The translations under genes and the position numbers were made by a program. From Deinococcus ruber (GTDB lineage: Bacteria; Deinococcota; Deinococci; Deinococcales; Deinococcaceae), in contig NZ_BMQL01000022.1 of NCBI RefSeq assembly GCF_014648095.1, positions 27,004 through 91,003 of the forward strand: DNA of 64,000 bases. The letters are read 5' to 3'. A model generated the notes under the pieces. That model was not told the origin of the DNA and did not search any database. It worked only from the letters and a program-made list of their open reading frames with translations. This document shows, piece after piece, positions 52,875-60,466 of this stretch; position 1 is the first letter of the stretch; the number at the start of each line of letters is the position of its first letter.

Positions 52875-54245
52875 TCAGTTTGGAGGGAGGAGATAAACAT
52901 CTCCTCCACTCTCGTATGCCAGTAATCCATCTTGGCCAACAGCAAATCCATCTAACTGTCCATAGGTGTTTAGTAATGTCGGCACTTGAGCTGCATAAAG
53001 AGATCCGTTCTCAACGTCTAAAAGAGAGATGACATCTTTACCAGAGCTTTCTGAAACGTAAAACACATTACCGCCAGCGCTATGCAATGTGCCTTGTATC
53101 GGCATGGGAGGCTTATAACGGTCTATATTGCCGTTGCTTGTATCTAAAATACAGATCTGGTTACTTCGATAATCTAAGTACCAAACTTTACCATCGCTGG
53201 AAGCCGCCAAGGATAGAGCTAAGTTACTATCTTTCTGACCAATACTATAATTCTTGACAACGTGAGTGTCAGGATTTATACGAACCAGCGAGGGATTCTC
53301 ATACCCTTCTTCTGTCCAAATACTGCCGTCTGGCCCTACAGATAAATCAAAAAGAAAATTTCCGTTATTAGAAATGGGAATAAGTGTTACGGCCTTGGTC
53401 GCCGGATCAAAAATCCCAACTGATCCAGTAGATTTAATGTCTTCATGACTTTCTGTTAGATCAAGGAAAGCAATACGTCCATCAGGAAGCGCCTGAGGAT
53501 TAAGAATCGTATCACCCACAGAACCAAATTCTTCTTTGATATCCTGCTGACCGATGGAATTTATACCAACTATCCTTGGCTTGTAGGACAAATTGCTAAT
53601 AGTAGTCCAGATGTGAGAATTTGAGAACACCAACCCATGATAGTCATTCATATAGTCCGTATAATGCTCGTTCACATTTGCGTTAAACGATGTGATAGTA
53701 CCAGATTCTAGATCAACGCGCATAATAGACGCATCTGTTGGGCTGTTATTTGGACCCTTCAACCAATATGCGCCATTAGATATAGTGCTATCTTCTGCAG
53801 TAAATCGACAACCAAAACCTGTGCAGTCACCAACTGGTGGCACCGTAAGAGCGTGGTATACGAAAGCGAACGCGTCATCAGTTTTAGTTACATTCCCGCC
53901 CACTACCTGCACTGGAAGTTTCAGGACGCCTGCTGCGCTCCCTGACTGGACCGTGAGTGTCAATGTGGTCACGCCATTCACAGTGACCGTCACAGGAGTC
54001 GTTGTTACTCCTGTCGGTGCGTTGACGAGGGTAGCGGTCACAGGACCCGTGAAACCGTTCTGCGGGGTGATGGTGACTGTCACAGCCGTAGACTCCCCCG
54101 AACGGAGCGCCTGAGTCGCCCCCACAGCATCCACCGTGAATGTCGCAGGTTGAGAAACAGGGGGTTGAGGCGTAGAAGTTCCTCCGCCACAGGCAGTCAA
54201 AACCAAACTTATTCCTAAAACGATCAATGATGAATAGATTCTCAT
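52875..54245 (-). CDS. Lipoprotein with Ig-like domain and beta-propeller (Vgb-like)
   Basis: A 456-residue exported protein. Lipoprotein signal with LVLTACGGG (Cys ~19), a Pro/Ser linker, an immunoglobulin-like strand domain (~33-125, TVTITPQNGFTGPVTATL), then a propeller (~150-455) with repeated DLESGTI, DPATKAV, NPDTHVV and DTSNGNI blade turns, similar in plan to virginiamycin-B-lyase-like propellers. Codon use is much more AT-rich than nearby genes, suggesting recent acquisition. Ligand or activity unknown; no lyase residues can be assigned. Confidence 0.8.
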   Translation of the reverse strand: MRIYSSLIVLGISLVLTACGGGTSTPQPPVSQPATFTVDAVGATQALRSGESTAVTVTITPQNGFTGPVTATLVNAPTGVTTTPVTVTVNGVTTLTLTVQSGSAAGVLKLPVQVVGGNVTKTDDAFAFVYHALTVPPVGDCTGFGCRFTAEDSTISNGAYWLKGPNNSPTDASIMRVDLESGTITSFNANVNEHYTDYMNDYHGLVFSNSHIWTTISNLSYKPRIVGINSIGQQDIKEEFGSVGDTILNPQALPDGRIAFLDLTESHEDIKSTGSVGIFDPATKAVTLIPISNNGNFLFDLSVGPDGSIWTEEGYENPSLVRINPDTHVVKNYSIGQKDSNLALSLAASSDGKVWYLDYRSNQICILDTSNGNIDRYKPPMPIQGTLHSAGGNVFYVSESSGKDVISLLDVENGSLYAAQVPTLLNTYGQLDGFAVGQDGLLAYESGGDVYLLPPN

Positions 54246-54342
54246 ATATGACTTATCTTATCCCAAGAATACCTACAATGGACCCGTCGCAAATTGTGAT
54301 CCGACCCCGCCGTTCCTGTACTCTCTGGCGCAGGCACCTCAC

Positions 54343-54384
54343 AAAAAGGGAGCGCACCTCGGCTCTGTCGGGAGCGGGTGCGCT
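54343..54384 (-). terminator. Rho-independent terminator, minus strand
   Basis: AGCGCACC (54351-54358) pairs with GGTGCGCT (54377-54384); on the minus strand it is followed by CCC and TTTTT (54347-54343). Confidence 0.65.
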
Positions 54385-54516
54385 GCAACCTTGCCTGAGT
54401 TACGGAGTCAGGCCCCTGCACACTAACAGAAAGAAGCAGCGCCTCTCCGCTATGAAAGTCGCTGCTGTCTGTCTCAGTCCTTGAAGCTCAGACCCCCGCA
54501 CCCTAACAGAGAAAAG

Positions 54517-54555
54517 CCCCGCACCGTTGCCAGAAGGCAGGGTGCGGGGCTTTTC
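54517..54555. repeat. 39-bp terminator repeat, copy 1
   Basis: CCCCGCACC ... GGTGCGGGG stem flanked by A-run and T-run, so a bidirectional terminator. It is identical at 38 of 39 bases to 56051-56089. Copy 1 directly abuts the stop of the paralogue remnant. Confidence 0.8.
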
Positions 54556-54706
54556 AGTCCTCTTCCCTGTCCGGCAGCTCCAGCTGATGGGTCGCTCAGG
54601 TGCTCGCTTACGGATCATGAGAGTCGTTACAGGCTTGATCCAGCAGATCAGCCAGATTCGGTAGCGTGAGGAGCCCTAGCTTGGGCACAGCTGAACTGAG
54701 ACCCAT
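54554..54706 (-). pseudogene. Remnant of a third small acidic paralogue
   Basis: From ATG 54706 the frame reads ...LLTLPNLADLLDQACNDSHDP then stops; this matches LTPLELADLLQDAYAADHDLP of the intact gene at 52516. After a further stop, HQLELPDREED precedes the terminator, identical to the C-terminus of the intact gene; a 33-bp block (54554-54587) differs from 52515-52548 by one base. The middle ~65 codons are deleted. Confidence 0.7.
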
Positions 54707-54786
54707 TCTTGCCTAGCCATCGCCCACCTTGAATCGAATTCAGCCTATTTTTATCGTACCGATAGGCAAAAAGCATCAAAATCACA

Positions 54787-54803
54787 GATCAGGTGACCTG
54801 ATC
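54787..54803. promoter_or_regulatory. 17-bp perfect palindrome, candidate operator
   Basis: GATCAGGT-G-ACCTGATC. It ends 36 bases upstream of the AATACT (54840-54845) that lies five bases before the acyltransferase ATG. Confidence 0.45.
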
Positions 54804-54850
54804 AGTAGGGCAGTCAGATAGCTGTGACGCAGCTGGAAGAATACTGACTC

Positions 54851-55939
54851 ATGCGTTATCCCGCTCTGGAAAGTCTACGCGGTCTTGCGGCTGTGGTCGT
54901 GGTGATTCATCACCATCTCAATATTATATTTTTCCCTTATCCAGTAGATGCCAAAGGTATTGAAGCTCTCCTTCTGTACACACCCCTTCATCTCTTTTGG
55001 GCGGGCGGGGAAGCCGTGTTGTTATTCTTTGTACTATCAGGATTTGTTCTAAGTTTAGGATATTGGGAAGGAAAAGGGCTAGATATGCAGAAATTTATTG
55101 TTAGACGTATCTGGCGCATTTGGATACCGTTTATGGCAGCTGTCACTATTGCGTATATATGTATAAAATTAATAGGAATATCTCCAATAAGCATTTTGCC
55201 CGCGTGGTTCAATGGTAATTGGACACAAGCATCCCCATCCGTGTATTTAGAGCATGCATTGATGTTAGGTGATATGGACCGCTATTCGGGCGCATTTATA
55301 GGAACAGCGTGGTCTCTCAAGTGGGAAATGTGGGGCTCTCTTCTACTTCCCGTCGTCTTGATCTGGGCAAGGCAGCCAGTAGCAATTGCAATAGCGATAT
55401 GTGCACTTTTTATTGCCTTATATTGGCAGAGGGGCGCACAAACAGACGTAGCAGAAGGTCTTTTACGTTATATGCCTATGTTTGCAATCGGTGCTCTTTT
55501 ATCTTATCATCGAGCTTTCATATCTCACTGGGTACATCTACGAAATAAACCGCTTCTGCTGGCGATTGCTCTCCTTTTAATTCCTATAAGCTGGTATGGG
55601 TATTCTGTTATCAATAATCCATTACGCGCCACCATAAACGATTATGGAGTGCTCTTAGCTTCCAGCCTGCTCGTCAGCCTGAGCCTAGGATGGAAGCGCT
55701 TTGAGGTATGGCTAGAGCTTCCCATCTTACATTGGCTTGGACGTATTAGTTTTAGTTTATATCTTTACCATATCGTTATTCTTACGGTGGCACTGCGATT
55801 AGGTTGGCATATACTGCCCATATCGGCCATTTTGTTGATTTCATTTCTACTCGTATTTCCTATTGCTCATTTCGCATACGAGTGGATTGAGAAACCAGCG
55901 ATCATAAAAGGAAAAGCTATCGTTGCTAAATTAAGCTGA
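54851..55939 (+). CDS. Acyltransferase 3 (OafA/NodX-type) membrane protein
   Basis: A 362-residue inner-membrane acyltransferase with about 10 helices. It opens with the family block PALESLRGLAAVVVVIHHH (catalytic Arg-His region), then FFVLSGFVLS near residue 60 and FIVRRIWRIWIP near 90. Such enzymes O-acylate surface polysaccharides, peptidoglycan or lipids. Its AT-rich codons contrast sharply with flanking DNA, and it is bracketed by two copies of a 39-bp repeat, so it looks like imported cargo. AATACT five bases before ATG suggests leaderless expression. Confidence 0.88.
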   Translation: MRYPALESLRGLAAVVVVIHHHLNIIFFPYPVDAKGIEALLLYTPLHLFWAGGEAVLLFFVLSGFVLSLGYWEGKGLDMQKFIVRRIWRIWIPFMAAVTIAYICIKLIGISPISILPAWFNGNWTQASPSVYLEHALMLGDMDRYSGAFIGTAWSLKWEMWGSLLLPVVLIWARQPVAIAIAICALFIALYWQRGAQTDVAEGLLRYMPMFAIGALLSYHRAFISHWVHLRNKPLLLAIALLLIPISWYGYSVINNPLRATINDYGVLLASSLLVSLSLGWKRFEVWLELPILHWLGRISFSLYLYHIVILTVALRLGWHILPISAILLISFLLVFPIAHFAYEWIEKPAIIKGKAIVAKLS

Positions 55940-56050
55940 TACATAAACGTGATACCTTGAATACTGATCTACCGGGCACAGCCGCTCAATGTCACTGAGA
56001 AGATGGACAAGTGGAGTCCAGGCTTCTCCTTTGCTGATCAATAAAAGTAG

Positions 56051-56089
56051 CCCCGCACCGTTACCAGAAGGCAGGGTGCGGGGCTTTTC
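56051..56089. repeat. 39-bp terminator repeat, copy 2
   Basis: Same sequence as 54517-54555 with one A/G difference and the same flanking A-run and TTTTC. It lies between the acyltransferase stop and the first prophage gene. Confidence 0.8.
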
Positions 56090-56134
56090 GTGAAATCAGC
56101 CGTGTAGACCGGTATGGCGCGAGGTGTCCGATAC

Positions 56135-56554
56135 CTACAGATTCTTCACCAAGATCAGTGAACCTCGGCTGGGACGATAAAAATACAGTCCGCCTGACAG
56201 TACCCGTCCAGCTGTGACCTCCACGCGGGTACTGGCCCCCGGAAACAGCGCCGGAATGTAGCAACGCCAATAGCCCACCTTCTGCCCGGCTTCACAGCCT
56301 TTTGCCACCAGATCGGGCGTGCCTGCCAGCACCAACACCACCCGGTCGCCGGGTTTACTCGGGTCGCCGGTCATGCTGTCAGCCCCACCGTTGACCACCA
56401 GCACGCCCTGGGCATCCTGGATCAGTTGCGCCGGGTCTCGCTGGGCGAGTTCTGCTGCAGCCGCAGCGGCACTCACCCCCGTGCCGATCAGTGCCGGACG
56501 TGGAGCGCACGCGCACATCAGCAACACCACCAGACCCACTACCAGCCGCTTCAC
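56135..56554 (-). CDS. Prophage lipoprotein
   Basis: A 139-residue protein from GTG 56554, starting KRLVVGLVVLLMCACAP: a lipoprotein-like signal with Cys ~16-17. The body has a small beta domain (VLVVNGGADSMTG, VVLVLAGTPDLVAKGCEAG, RVEVTAGRVLSGGLYFYRP). The GTG overlaps the stop of the upstream small gene as GTGA, fixing the start. Last gene of the prophage lysis region. It may be a spanin-like or superinfection-exclusion lipoprotein; neither is provable. Confidence 0.65.
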   Translation of the reverse strand: MKRLVVGLVVLLMCACAPRPALIGTGVSAAAAAAELAQRDPAQLIQDAQGVLVVNGGADSMTGDPSKPGDRVVLVLAGTPDLVAKGCEAGQKVGYWRCYIPALFPGASTRVEVTAGRVLSGGLYFYRPSRGSLILVKNL

Positions 56555-56727
56555 AGCTCGCCCCGCTTGCACTGCTCGATGGCCTCGCCCAGGTCGGCGC
56601 GGCTACGCTCGGAGAGATGGGTGTTCCCGTCGGCCAGATCGCGCCCGACCTCGATAATCACCGGGATGAGCTGCACCGGCACGTGTGCGCCAAAGTTCAG
56701 TCCCAACATTGCCAGAAGTTCGTTCAT
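56551..56727 (-). CDS. Small prophage protein (58 residues)
   Basis: Translates from ATG 56727 as MNELLAMLGLNFG..., with an amphipathic PVQLIPVIIEVGRDLADG and a charged C-terminus ending CKRGEL. ATGA overlap with the upstream membrane gene and GTGA overlap with the downstream lipoprotein gene, plus AGGTGA before the ATG, argue strongly that it is translated. Function unknown. Confidence 0.65.
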   Translation of the reverse strand: MNELLAMLGLNFGAHVPVQLIPVIIEVGRDLADGNTHLSERSRADLGEAIEQCKRGEL

Positions 56728-57272
56728 GGCTTCACCTGCTGCGGAATGGTGCTGGTGAGAGGTTTGACTGCGCCGATGATAACTCCTTCCGTATCATGCA
56801 GCGGCTCGGTGCCGGGTGTCCCAAGGGGATGCAGGACTTGCGGCGCGGCAGTGACGGTGATCGTTGCGCTGGGCCGCAGGAACCAATCTGCGATGGTCTT
56901 GGCAAGGTCACGGAACCCGCTCGCACTGATCCCTGCGACCAGGCCGAACAGTAGCACTGCCCACGGGTAGCTCAGGGTGCCCAGCACGGCTCCATAGCCC
57001 AGCAGGTTCAGCGCCAGCGCCCCGATGATGCCCAGCACCAGCGAGATGGCCCACCACACCCATACACTCAGAATCCGGTTGGCACGGTCTGCTGCCCGCT
57101 TCAGACTGGCGGTGGCGAACAGCACCACGGCGGCCAGCGTGAAGGGCGAGGCTCCCCAGGCATGTGGGTCAAAGCTGGGCGGCAGGGTTGGGTCGCTGAC
57201 CACCTGTGCGAGCGCGACGGGCAAAAAACAGAAGGCCACCAGGAATCCGACAAGTACACCGATACGGTTCAT
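56724..57272 (-). CDS. Prophage membrane protein, possible holin
   Basis: A 182-residue protein with an N-terminal signal-like helix (IGVLVGFLVAFCFLPVALA) and three further hydrophobic segments (~45-60, 75-100, 103-125), then a Pro/Thr-rich soluble tail. Position directly downstream of the endolysin gene suggests a holin or antiholin role; the sequence alone does not prove it. Start at 57272; a frame to 57299 is open but lacks a ribosome site. Confidence 0.6.
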   Translation of the reverse strand: MNRIGVLVGFLVAFCFLPVALAQVVSDPTLPPSFDPHAWGASPFTLAAVVLFATASLKRAADRANRILSVWVWWAISLVLGIIGALALNLLGYGAVLGTLSYPWAVLLFGLVAGISASGFRDLAKTIADWFLRPSATITVTAAPQVLHPLGTPGTEPLHDTEGVIIGAVKPLTSTIPQQVKP

Positions 57273-57331
57273 GACATACCTCAAAGGGCGCGGCCCCACC
57301 GTGATGGATGGGGCCGGGAGAAGGTAAGGGG

Positions 57332-57964
57332 TCAGGTGGCCGACTGAAGCAGCGGCCGCACACGCCGGTAGATGCTCAGCATGTCGCTCAGGCCCAGCAT
57401 GGCCGGGCCGTTGACCGCCCGCCGCGTTCCGGCGATGTCGCCTGCCTGCGCGAGTCGATCCGCGCTGCTCATGCGTGTCCAGTACGCGCAGCCTGCCAGC
57501 GCCGACACACCGATCTGCTCGATCAGCGCGGGCTGCTGGGCGAGGTCATACCCAATCAGGCGGCCCGCTGCTGTGTAGGTGTCGCGCCCGGTCAACTGGG
57601 GGTAGCCGCCGCCTCGGAAGGCCCAGCCGTCGCCGCTGGCAGCGTCACCATTGCCGAGCTTGCCTGCGTACACCAGATTGGCGAGCCGCTCCGGCTGTCC
57701 CACGTACTCGCGCGGATCGTAGCTCCCGCGCGGTCCGAACTTCGACGGCCACACCTTCGCCAGCCGGGCCGAAGTGGTGTACAGCAGGTTCTCGCGGTTG
57801 GGCAGCAGGCCCGATTCGACGGTGTAGTTCGCCAGCATCGCCGCGACGCTGCGGGGGTCTTCGATCCCGAACGTCTGGCAGGCCCAGGTGAGCTTGCTGG
57901 CGGTGGTGTCGGCCGTGGGATGGCGCGGATTGCAGGCCAGGATGGCCGCTGCGGAAATGATCAT
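57332..57964 (-). CDS. Prophage endolysin, GH19 chitinase/muramidase-like
   Basis: A 210-residue lysozyme-like enzyme that would cleave peptidoglycan glycan strands at lysis. Family features: MLANYTVESGLLPNRENLLYTT (catalytic Glu after Val), LVYAGKLGNGDAASGDGWAFRGGGYPQLTGRDTY, and a C-terminal RRAVNG. No signal peptide, so export would need a holin. AGGAGAG upstream of ATG 57964 supports the start. Substrate bond (GH19-type muramidase versus other) is inferred from phage homologues. Confidence 0.88.
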   Translation of the reverse strand: MIISAAAILACNPRHPTADTTASKLTWACQTFGIEDPRSVAAMLANYTVESGLLPNRENLLYTTSARLAKVWPSKFGPRGSYDPREYVGQPERLANLVYAGKLGNGDAASGDGWAFRGGGYPQLTGRDTYTAAGRLIGYDLAQQPALIEQIGVSALAGCAYWTRMSSADRLAQAGDIAGTRRAVNGPAMLGLSDMLSIYRRVRPLLQSAT

Positions 57965-58085
57965 GGAATCTCTCCTGGATGGTGGCTTGTCCCAAAGGCC
58001 GGGACAGCGCTGGTCTCAAGACGACGGGACACGTGCAGACCTACCGTGAAGGCACTTCGGAAGGCACCGCAGAACGGGGGAATGT

Positions 58086-58448
58086 ATGAACAAGATCAAC
58101 GTGAAGGCCGTCGCGCTCCTCGTCAGCCCGTTCCTGTTGGGACTGGGCACCTCTCACGCGGCTGGTACCGACTTCGAAGCGGATACCTGTCAGCAGGGCT
58201 ATGTGTGGCGCGAGGCGATTCCCAGCGATCATGTCTGCGTGACTCCGGCGGTGCACCAGCAGGCGGCTTACGACAACTCGCAGGCGGAGGCGCGGCTCAA
58301 TGACGGTGAGTATTTCGAACACGATCTCTGCACCTTCGGCTATGTATGGCGCGAAGCGTTTCGCGGGGACAAGGTTTGCGTCGTGCCGAACGTCCGCGTC
58401 CAGGCCCGGCGCGACAATGCACTCGCGGCCTCGCGGCGACTTCGCTAA
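58086..58448 (+). CDS. Secreted tandem-repeat protein, opposite strand within prophage
   Basis: A 120-residue secreted protein: signal peptide ~1-25 (VALLVSPFLLGLGTSHA), then two ~45-residue repeats, each with C..GYVWREA....D.VCV.P and a following DN(S/A)xA helix. Two Cys per repeat suggest disulphides outside the cell. GGGGGA precedes ATG. It is the only plus-strand gene among the prophage late genes and sits between endolysin and a membrane gene, so it is probably an independently expressed cargo (moron) gene. Function unknown. Confidence 0.75.
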   Translation: MNKINVKAVALLVSPFLLGLGTSHAAGTDFEADTCQQGYVWREAIPSDHVCVTPAVHQQAAYDNSQAEARLNDGEYFEHDLCTFGYVWREAFRGDKVCVVPNVRVQARRDNALAASRRLR

Positions 58449-58451
58449 GCA

Positions 58452-58811
58452 TCAGAGGGGAGCTGCGCCGCCTGGGGTGTCAGGTGGATCTGCAGGCCAA
58501 ACGGTCACAGGCTCACCCAGCTGCTTCTGGTAAGCATTGATCTCGGCACGGTGGGTGTCGCGCTGAATTCGGGCCATGTCGCGCTGAAACCGCATGCTGT
58601 CCCGCTCTCGACTGGTCAGATCCAGTCGCGTTTCCAAGTGCTCGACCTTCATCTCCAGCGCGGCCACGCGCTCGGACAGGCCGCTACGAAGTTCCTTTTC
58701 CTGAGCGCCTGCCCCAGTGAAGAAGTTCTTGGCGAAGGCGGTCAGAATGCCGCCCAGCACGAGGCCGCCGCCGGTCTTGACCGCATCCCATACAGCGTTT
58801 GGATCAGCCAT
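58452..58811 (-). CDS. Prophage coiled-coil membrane protein
   Basis: A 119-residue protein: an N-terminal Gly-rich hydrophobic segment (~12-30, TGGGLVLGGILTAFAKNFF) then a long coiled coil (~38-95, LSERVAALEMKVEHLETRLDL onward) and a Pro-rich tail. Resembles haemolysin-XhlA or Rz-like lysis accessory proteins in plan only. ATG overlaps the end of the preceding membrane gene (8 bases). Minus strand, ending four bases from the plus-strand secreted gene. Confidence 0.65.
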   Translation of the reverse strand: MADPNAVWDAVKTGGGLVLGGILTAFAKNFFTGAGAQEKELRSGLSERVAALEMKVEHLETRLDLTSRERDSMRFQRDMARIQRDTHRAEINAYQKQLGEPVTVWPADPPDTPGGAAPL

Positions 58812-59247
58812 GCCGGGACCGCCTCGTGCGGCGGAGCCACGCTCGAAACCGCTGAGGCAGTTGGGTTTGAATGAACCACCCGTCTGCGGTGATGTACGCG
58901 ACCAGGGCGGAGGCGAGGCTCAGGCCGCCGTACACCACCGTGCCCCAGTTCAGCCCCACCACCGCCGTGGCAAGAATGGCGAAGAGGGCGAACAGCGTGG
59001 CGCTGGCCGCCTGCCACAGAATCAGCAGCGGGGATGCTCGGGGGAGCAGCAACAGGCCCAGGCCGACAATCAGCGTGTACCAGCCCCACTCAGTGGTGGG
59101 AGCGATATCTCCGAAGCGGGCATAGCCCTTGATCAGTTCGACCATGTGTGGACGGATGAACAACACGACCGACATGCCCAGGTGCAACAGGGCCAGCACC
59201 AGGCGCAGCAGCCCGATGCTGTTGCGGATCTCGATGCGGTAGATCAT
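58804..59247 (-). CDS. Prophage integral membrane protein
   Basis: A 147-residue protein with four hydrophobic helices (~12-32, 52-68, 72-92, 98-120) and a basic C-terminal tail (RAWLRRTRRSRHG). Overlaps the next gene upstream (59244) by four bases as ATGA. Unknown function; may be part of the holin set. Confidence 0.65.
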   Translation of the reverse strand: MIYRIEIRNSIGLLRLVLALLHLGMSVVLFIRPHMVELIKGYARFGDIAPTTEWGWYTLIVGLGLLLLPRASPLLILWQAASATLFALFAILATAVVGLNWGTVVYGGLSLASALVAYITADGWFIQTQLPQRFRAWLRRTRRSRHG

Positions 59248-59630
59248 CGAACGTCCGCCGTGTGCCAGTGCTTGCCGTCAGCTTCGACGTACTGCCACTC
59301 CCAGGTGCTGAAGACGTTGGTGAAGCGCTCGCTACGGGGCACGTCATCCCCGAAGACAGTGACAGTCCACGCGCCACTTTGGGGGCGGATCGGTTGGTAA
59401 TGTGCGCCCTGCGCCTTCTGGTTGAGCGTGCTGCTCTTGCGGAGTCGCCCGACACCACCGGGCGGGCAGTCGGGCGACAGGGCAGGAACGACGTAGTAGC
59501 TGAGGGCAAAGTAGTAGTCCTGGTACATGACGACGGGACAGTAGATGGGGGGCGGCGGGCGAGGGACAGGTGAGGCCCCAGCCAACAACATGCCAGCGGT
59601 GGCCGTCAGGGCCAGCATGGATCTCTTCAT
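59244..59630 (-). CDS. Prophage exported protein
   Basis: A 128-residue protein with a signal peptide (~1-20, RSMLALTATAGMLLAGAS) followed by PVPRPPPPIYCPVV. The body is rich in Tyr and Trp. AAGGAG directly upstream of ATG 59630 sets the start; the longer frame to 60221 is spurious. No recognised family. Confidence 0.65.
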   Translation of the reverse strand: MKRSMLALTATAGMLLAGASPVPRPPPPIYCPVVMYQDYYFALSYYVVPALSPDCPPGGVGRLRKSSTLNQKAQGAHYQPIRPQSGAWTVTVFGDDVPRSERFTNVFSTWEWQYVEADGKHWHTADVR

Positions 59631-59638
59631 GGCGCTCC

Positions 59639-60043
59639 TTATTGGGTGTTGGCAGCGACGGTCCACGGCCCGTCGAGCGTGGGGGCGGTCTGGATGCTCA
59701 GGCCGGGCAGGAAGGTGAGTTTGAGGCTGGGCAACTGGGCACTCAGCCCCAGGCACGGGCAGTAGGGCGAGAGGGTTACGGGACTGACCGAGCCGTCGGG
59801 CAGCAGCACTCGCAGCCAGACGCCGGGCACGTCCGGATTCAGGCGGATGGTCAGTTCGAACTCGTCGAGCGTGACCGTGACAGCAGAGACATCCAGCACT
59901 GTCAGCGGCGCAGTCTGGACAGGCACGCTGACCACCGGCACAGGTGGCGCTGGGGCCGTAATCGGCGGGGAGCTGGCCTGCGTCATCACAGCAGGAGCGC
60001 AGGCACTCAGGGCCAGCGCCGTAAAGAGCAGGAATCGTTTCAT
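59639..60043 (-). CDS. Prophage lipoprotein
   Basis: A 134-residue lipoprotein: signal KRFLLFTALALSACAP with lipobox Cys ~15, a Pro/Val-rich spacer (20-48), then a beta domain (VLDVSAVTVTLDEFELTIRL ...). The gene ends eight bases before the next. Could be a spanin-like outer subunit, but no inner partner is clearly identifiable. Confidence 0.65.
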   Translation of the reverse strand: MKRFLLFTALALSACAPAVMTQASSPPITAPAPPVPVVSVPVQTAPLTVLDVSAVTVTLDEFELTIRLNPDVPGVWLRVLLPDGSVSPVTLSPYCPCLGLSAQLPSLKLTFLPGLSIQTAPTLDGPWTVAANTQ

Positions 60044-60059
60044 GGTGAAACCTCCAATG

Positions 60060-60080
60060 AAAAACCCCGCCGAAGCGGGG
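60060..60080 (-). terminator. Rho-independent terminator in the prophage late region
   Basis: Minus strand CCCCGC-TTCG-GCGGGG followed by TTTTT (60064-60060): a textbook tetraloop terminator. Genes further along (59639 and below) must rely on read-through or a promoter not recognised here. Confidence 0.85.
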
Positions 60081-60099
60081 CTGAAATGGGAACGTCGAC

Positions 60100-60360
60100 T
60101 CAGGAATATGTTCGTCGAGGGGTATCCGTCGCTTTGTAGGGCGAAATATGGAAATCATCCCGATGCCGCTGGTATGAAGACCAGGCAATGCCGCCAGCAG
60201 TACACAGTGCCGCGACGACACTCAGCGCGAGATCCAAGGCGGGTTTCAGCCCGACGAGCAACGGCAGTCCACCGGCAACCAGCGCGGCGAGACTGACCAT
60301 CCACACACGTTTCCGTAAGCTCGTCAGCAGATATGGACGGATGACTTGAAAACGGTTCAT
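60100..60360 (-). CDS. Small prophage membrane protein
   Basis: An 86-residue protein with two hydrophobic helices (~21-40 and ~43-60), basic N-terminus and charged C-terminus (SYQRHRDDFHISPYKATD). Followed by the strong terminator at 60060-60080. Holin-like topology. Confidence 0.6.
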   Translation of the reverse strand: MNRFQVIRPYLLTSLRKRVWMVSLAALVAGGLPLLVGLKPALDLALSVVAALCTAGGIAWSSYQRHRDDFHISPYKATDTPRRTYS

Positions 60361-60466
60361 ACGAAATTTTACAAAACGAAGGTAAAGGAATGGTCAGCGT
60401 TATGAGCCTCCAGGGTGCAGCAGAAACCCGCCGAGGCTGAGCCAGGGCGGGGCAAGAGAGAGAAGA

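Larger units (their letters stand above)
54246..54850. other. 605-base repeat-rich intergenic region
   Basis: Holds a minus-strand terminator (54343-54384), two diverged copies of a ~35-base block (starting ~54408 and ~54487), the first copy of a 39-bp terminator repeat (54517-54555), a paralogue remnant (54554-54706), a 17-bp perfect palindrome (54787-54803), and the promoter of the acyltransferase. Confidence 0.6.

Noticed and set aside
54517..56089. The two 39-bp repeats as prophage attachment sites
   Set aside because: They enclose only the acyltransferase, not the phage genes, and are themselves terminator hairpins.
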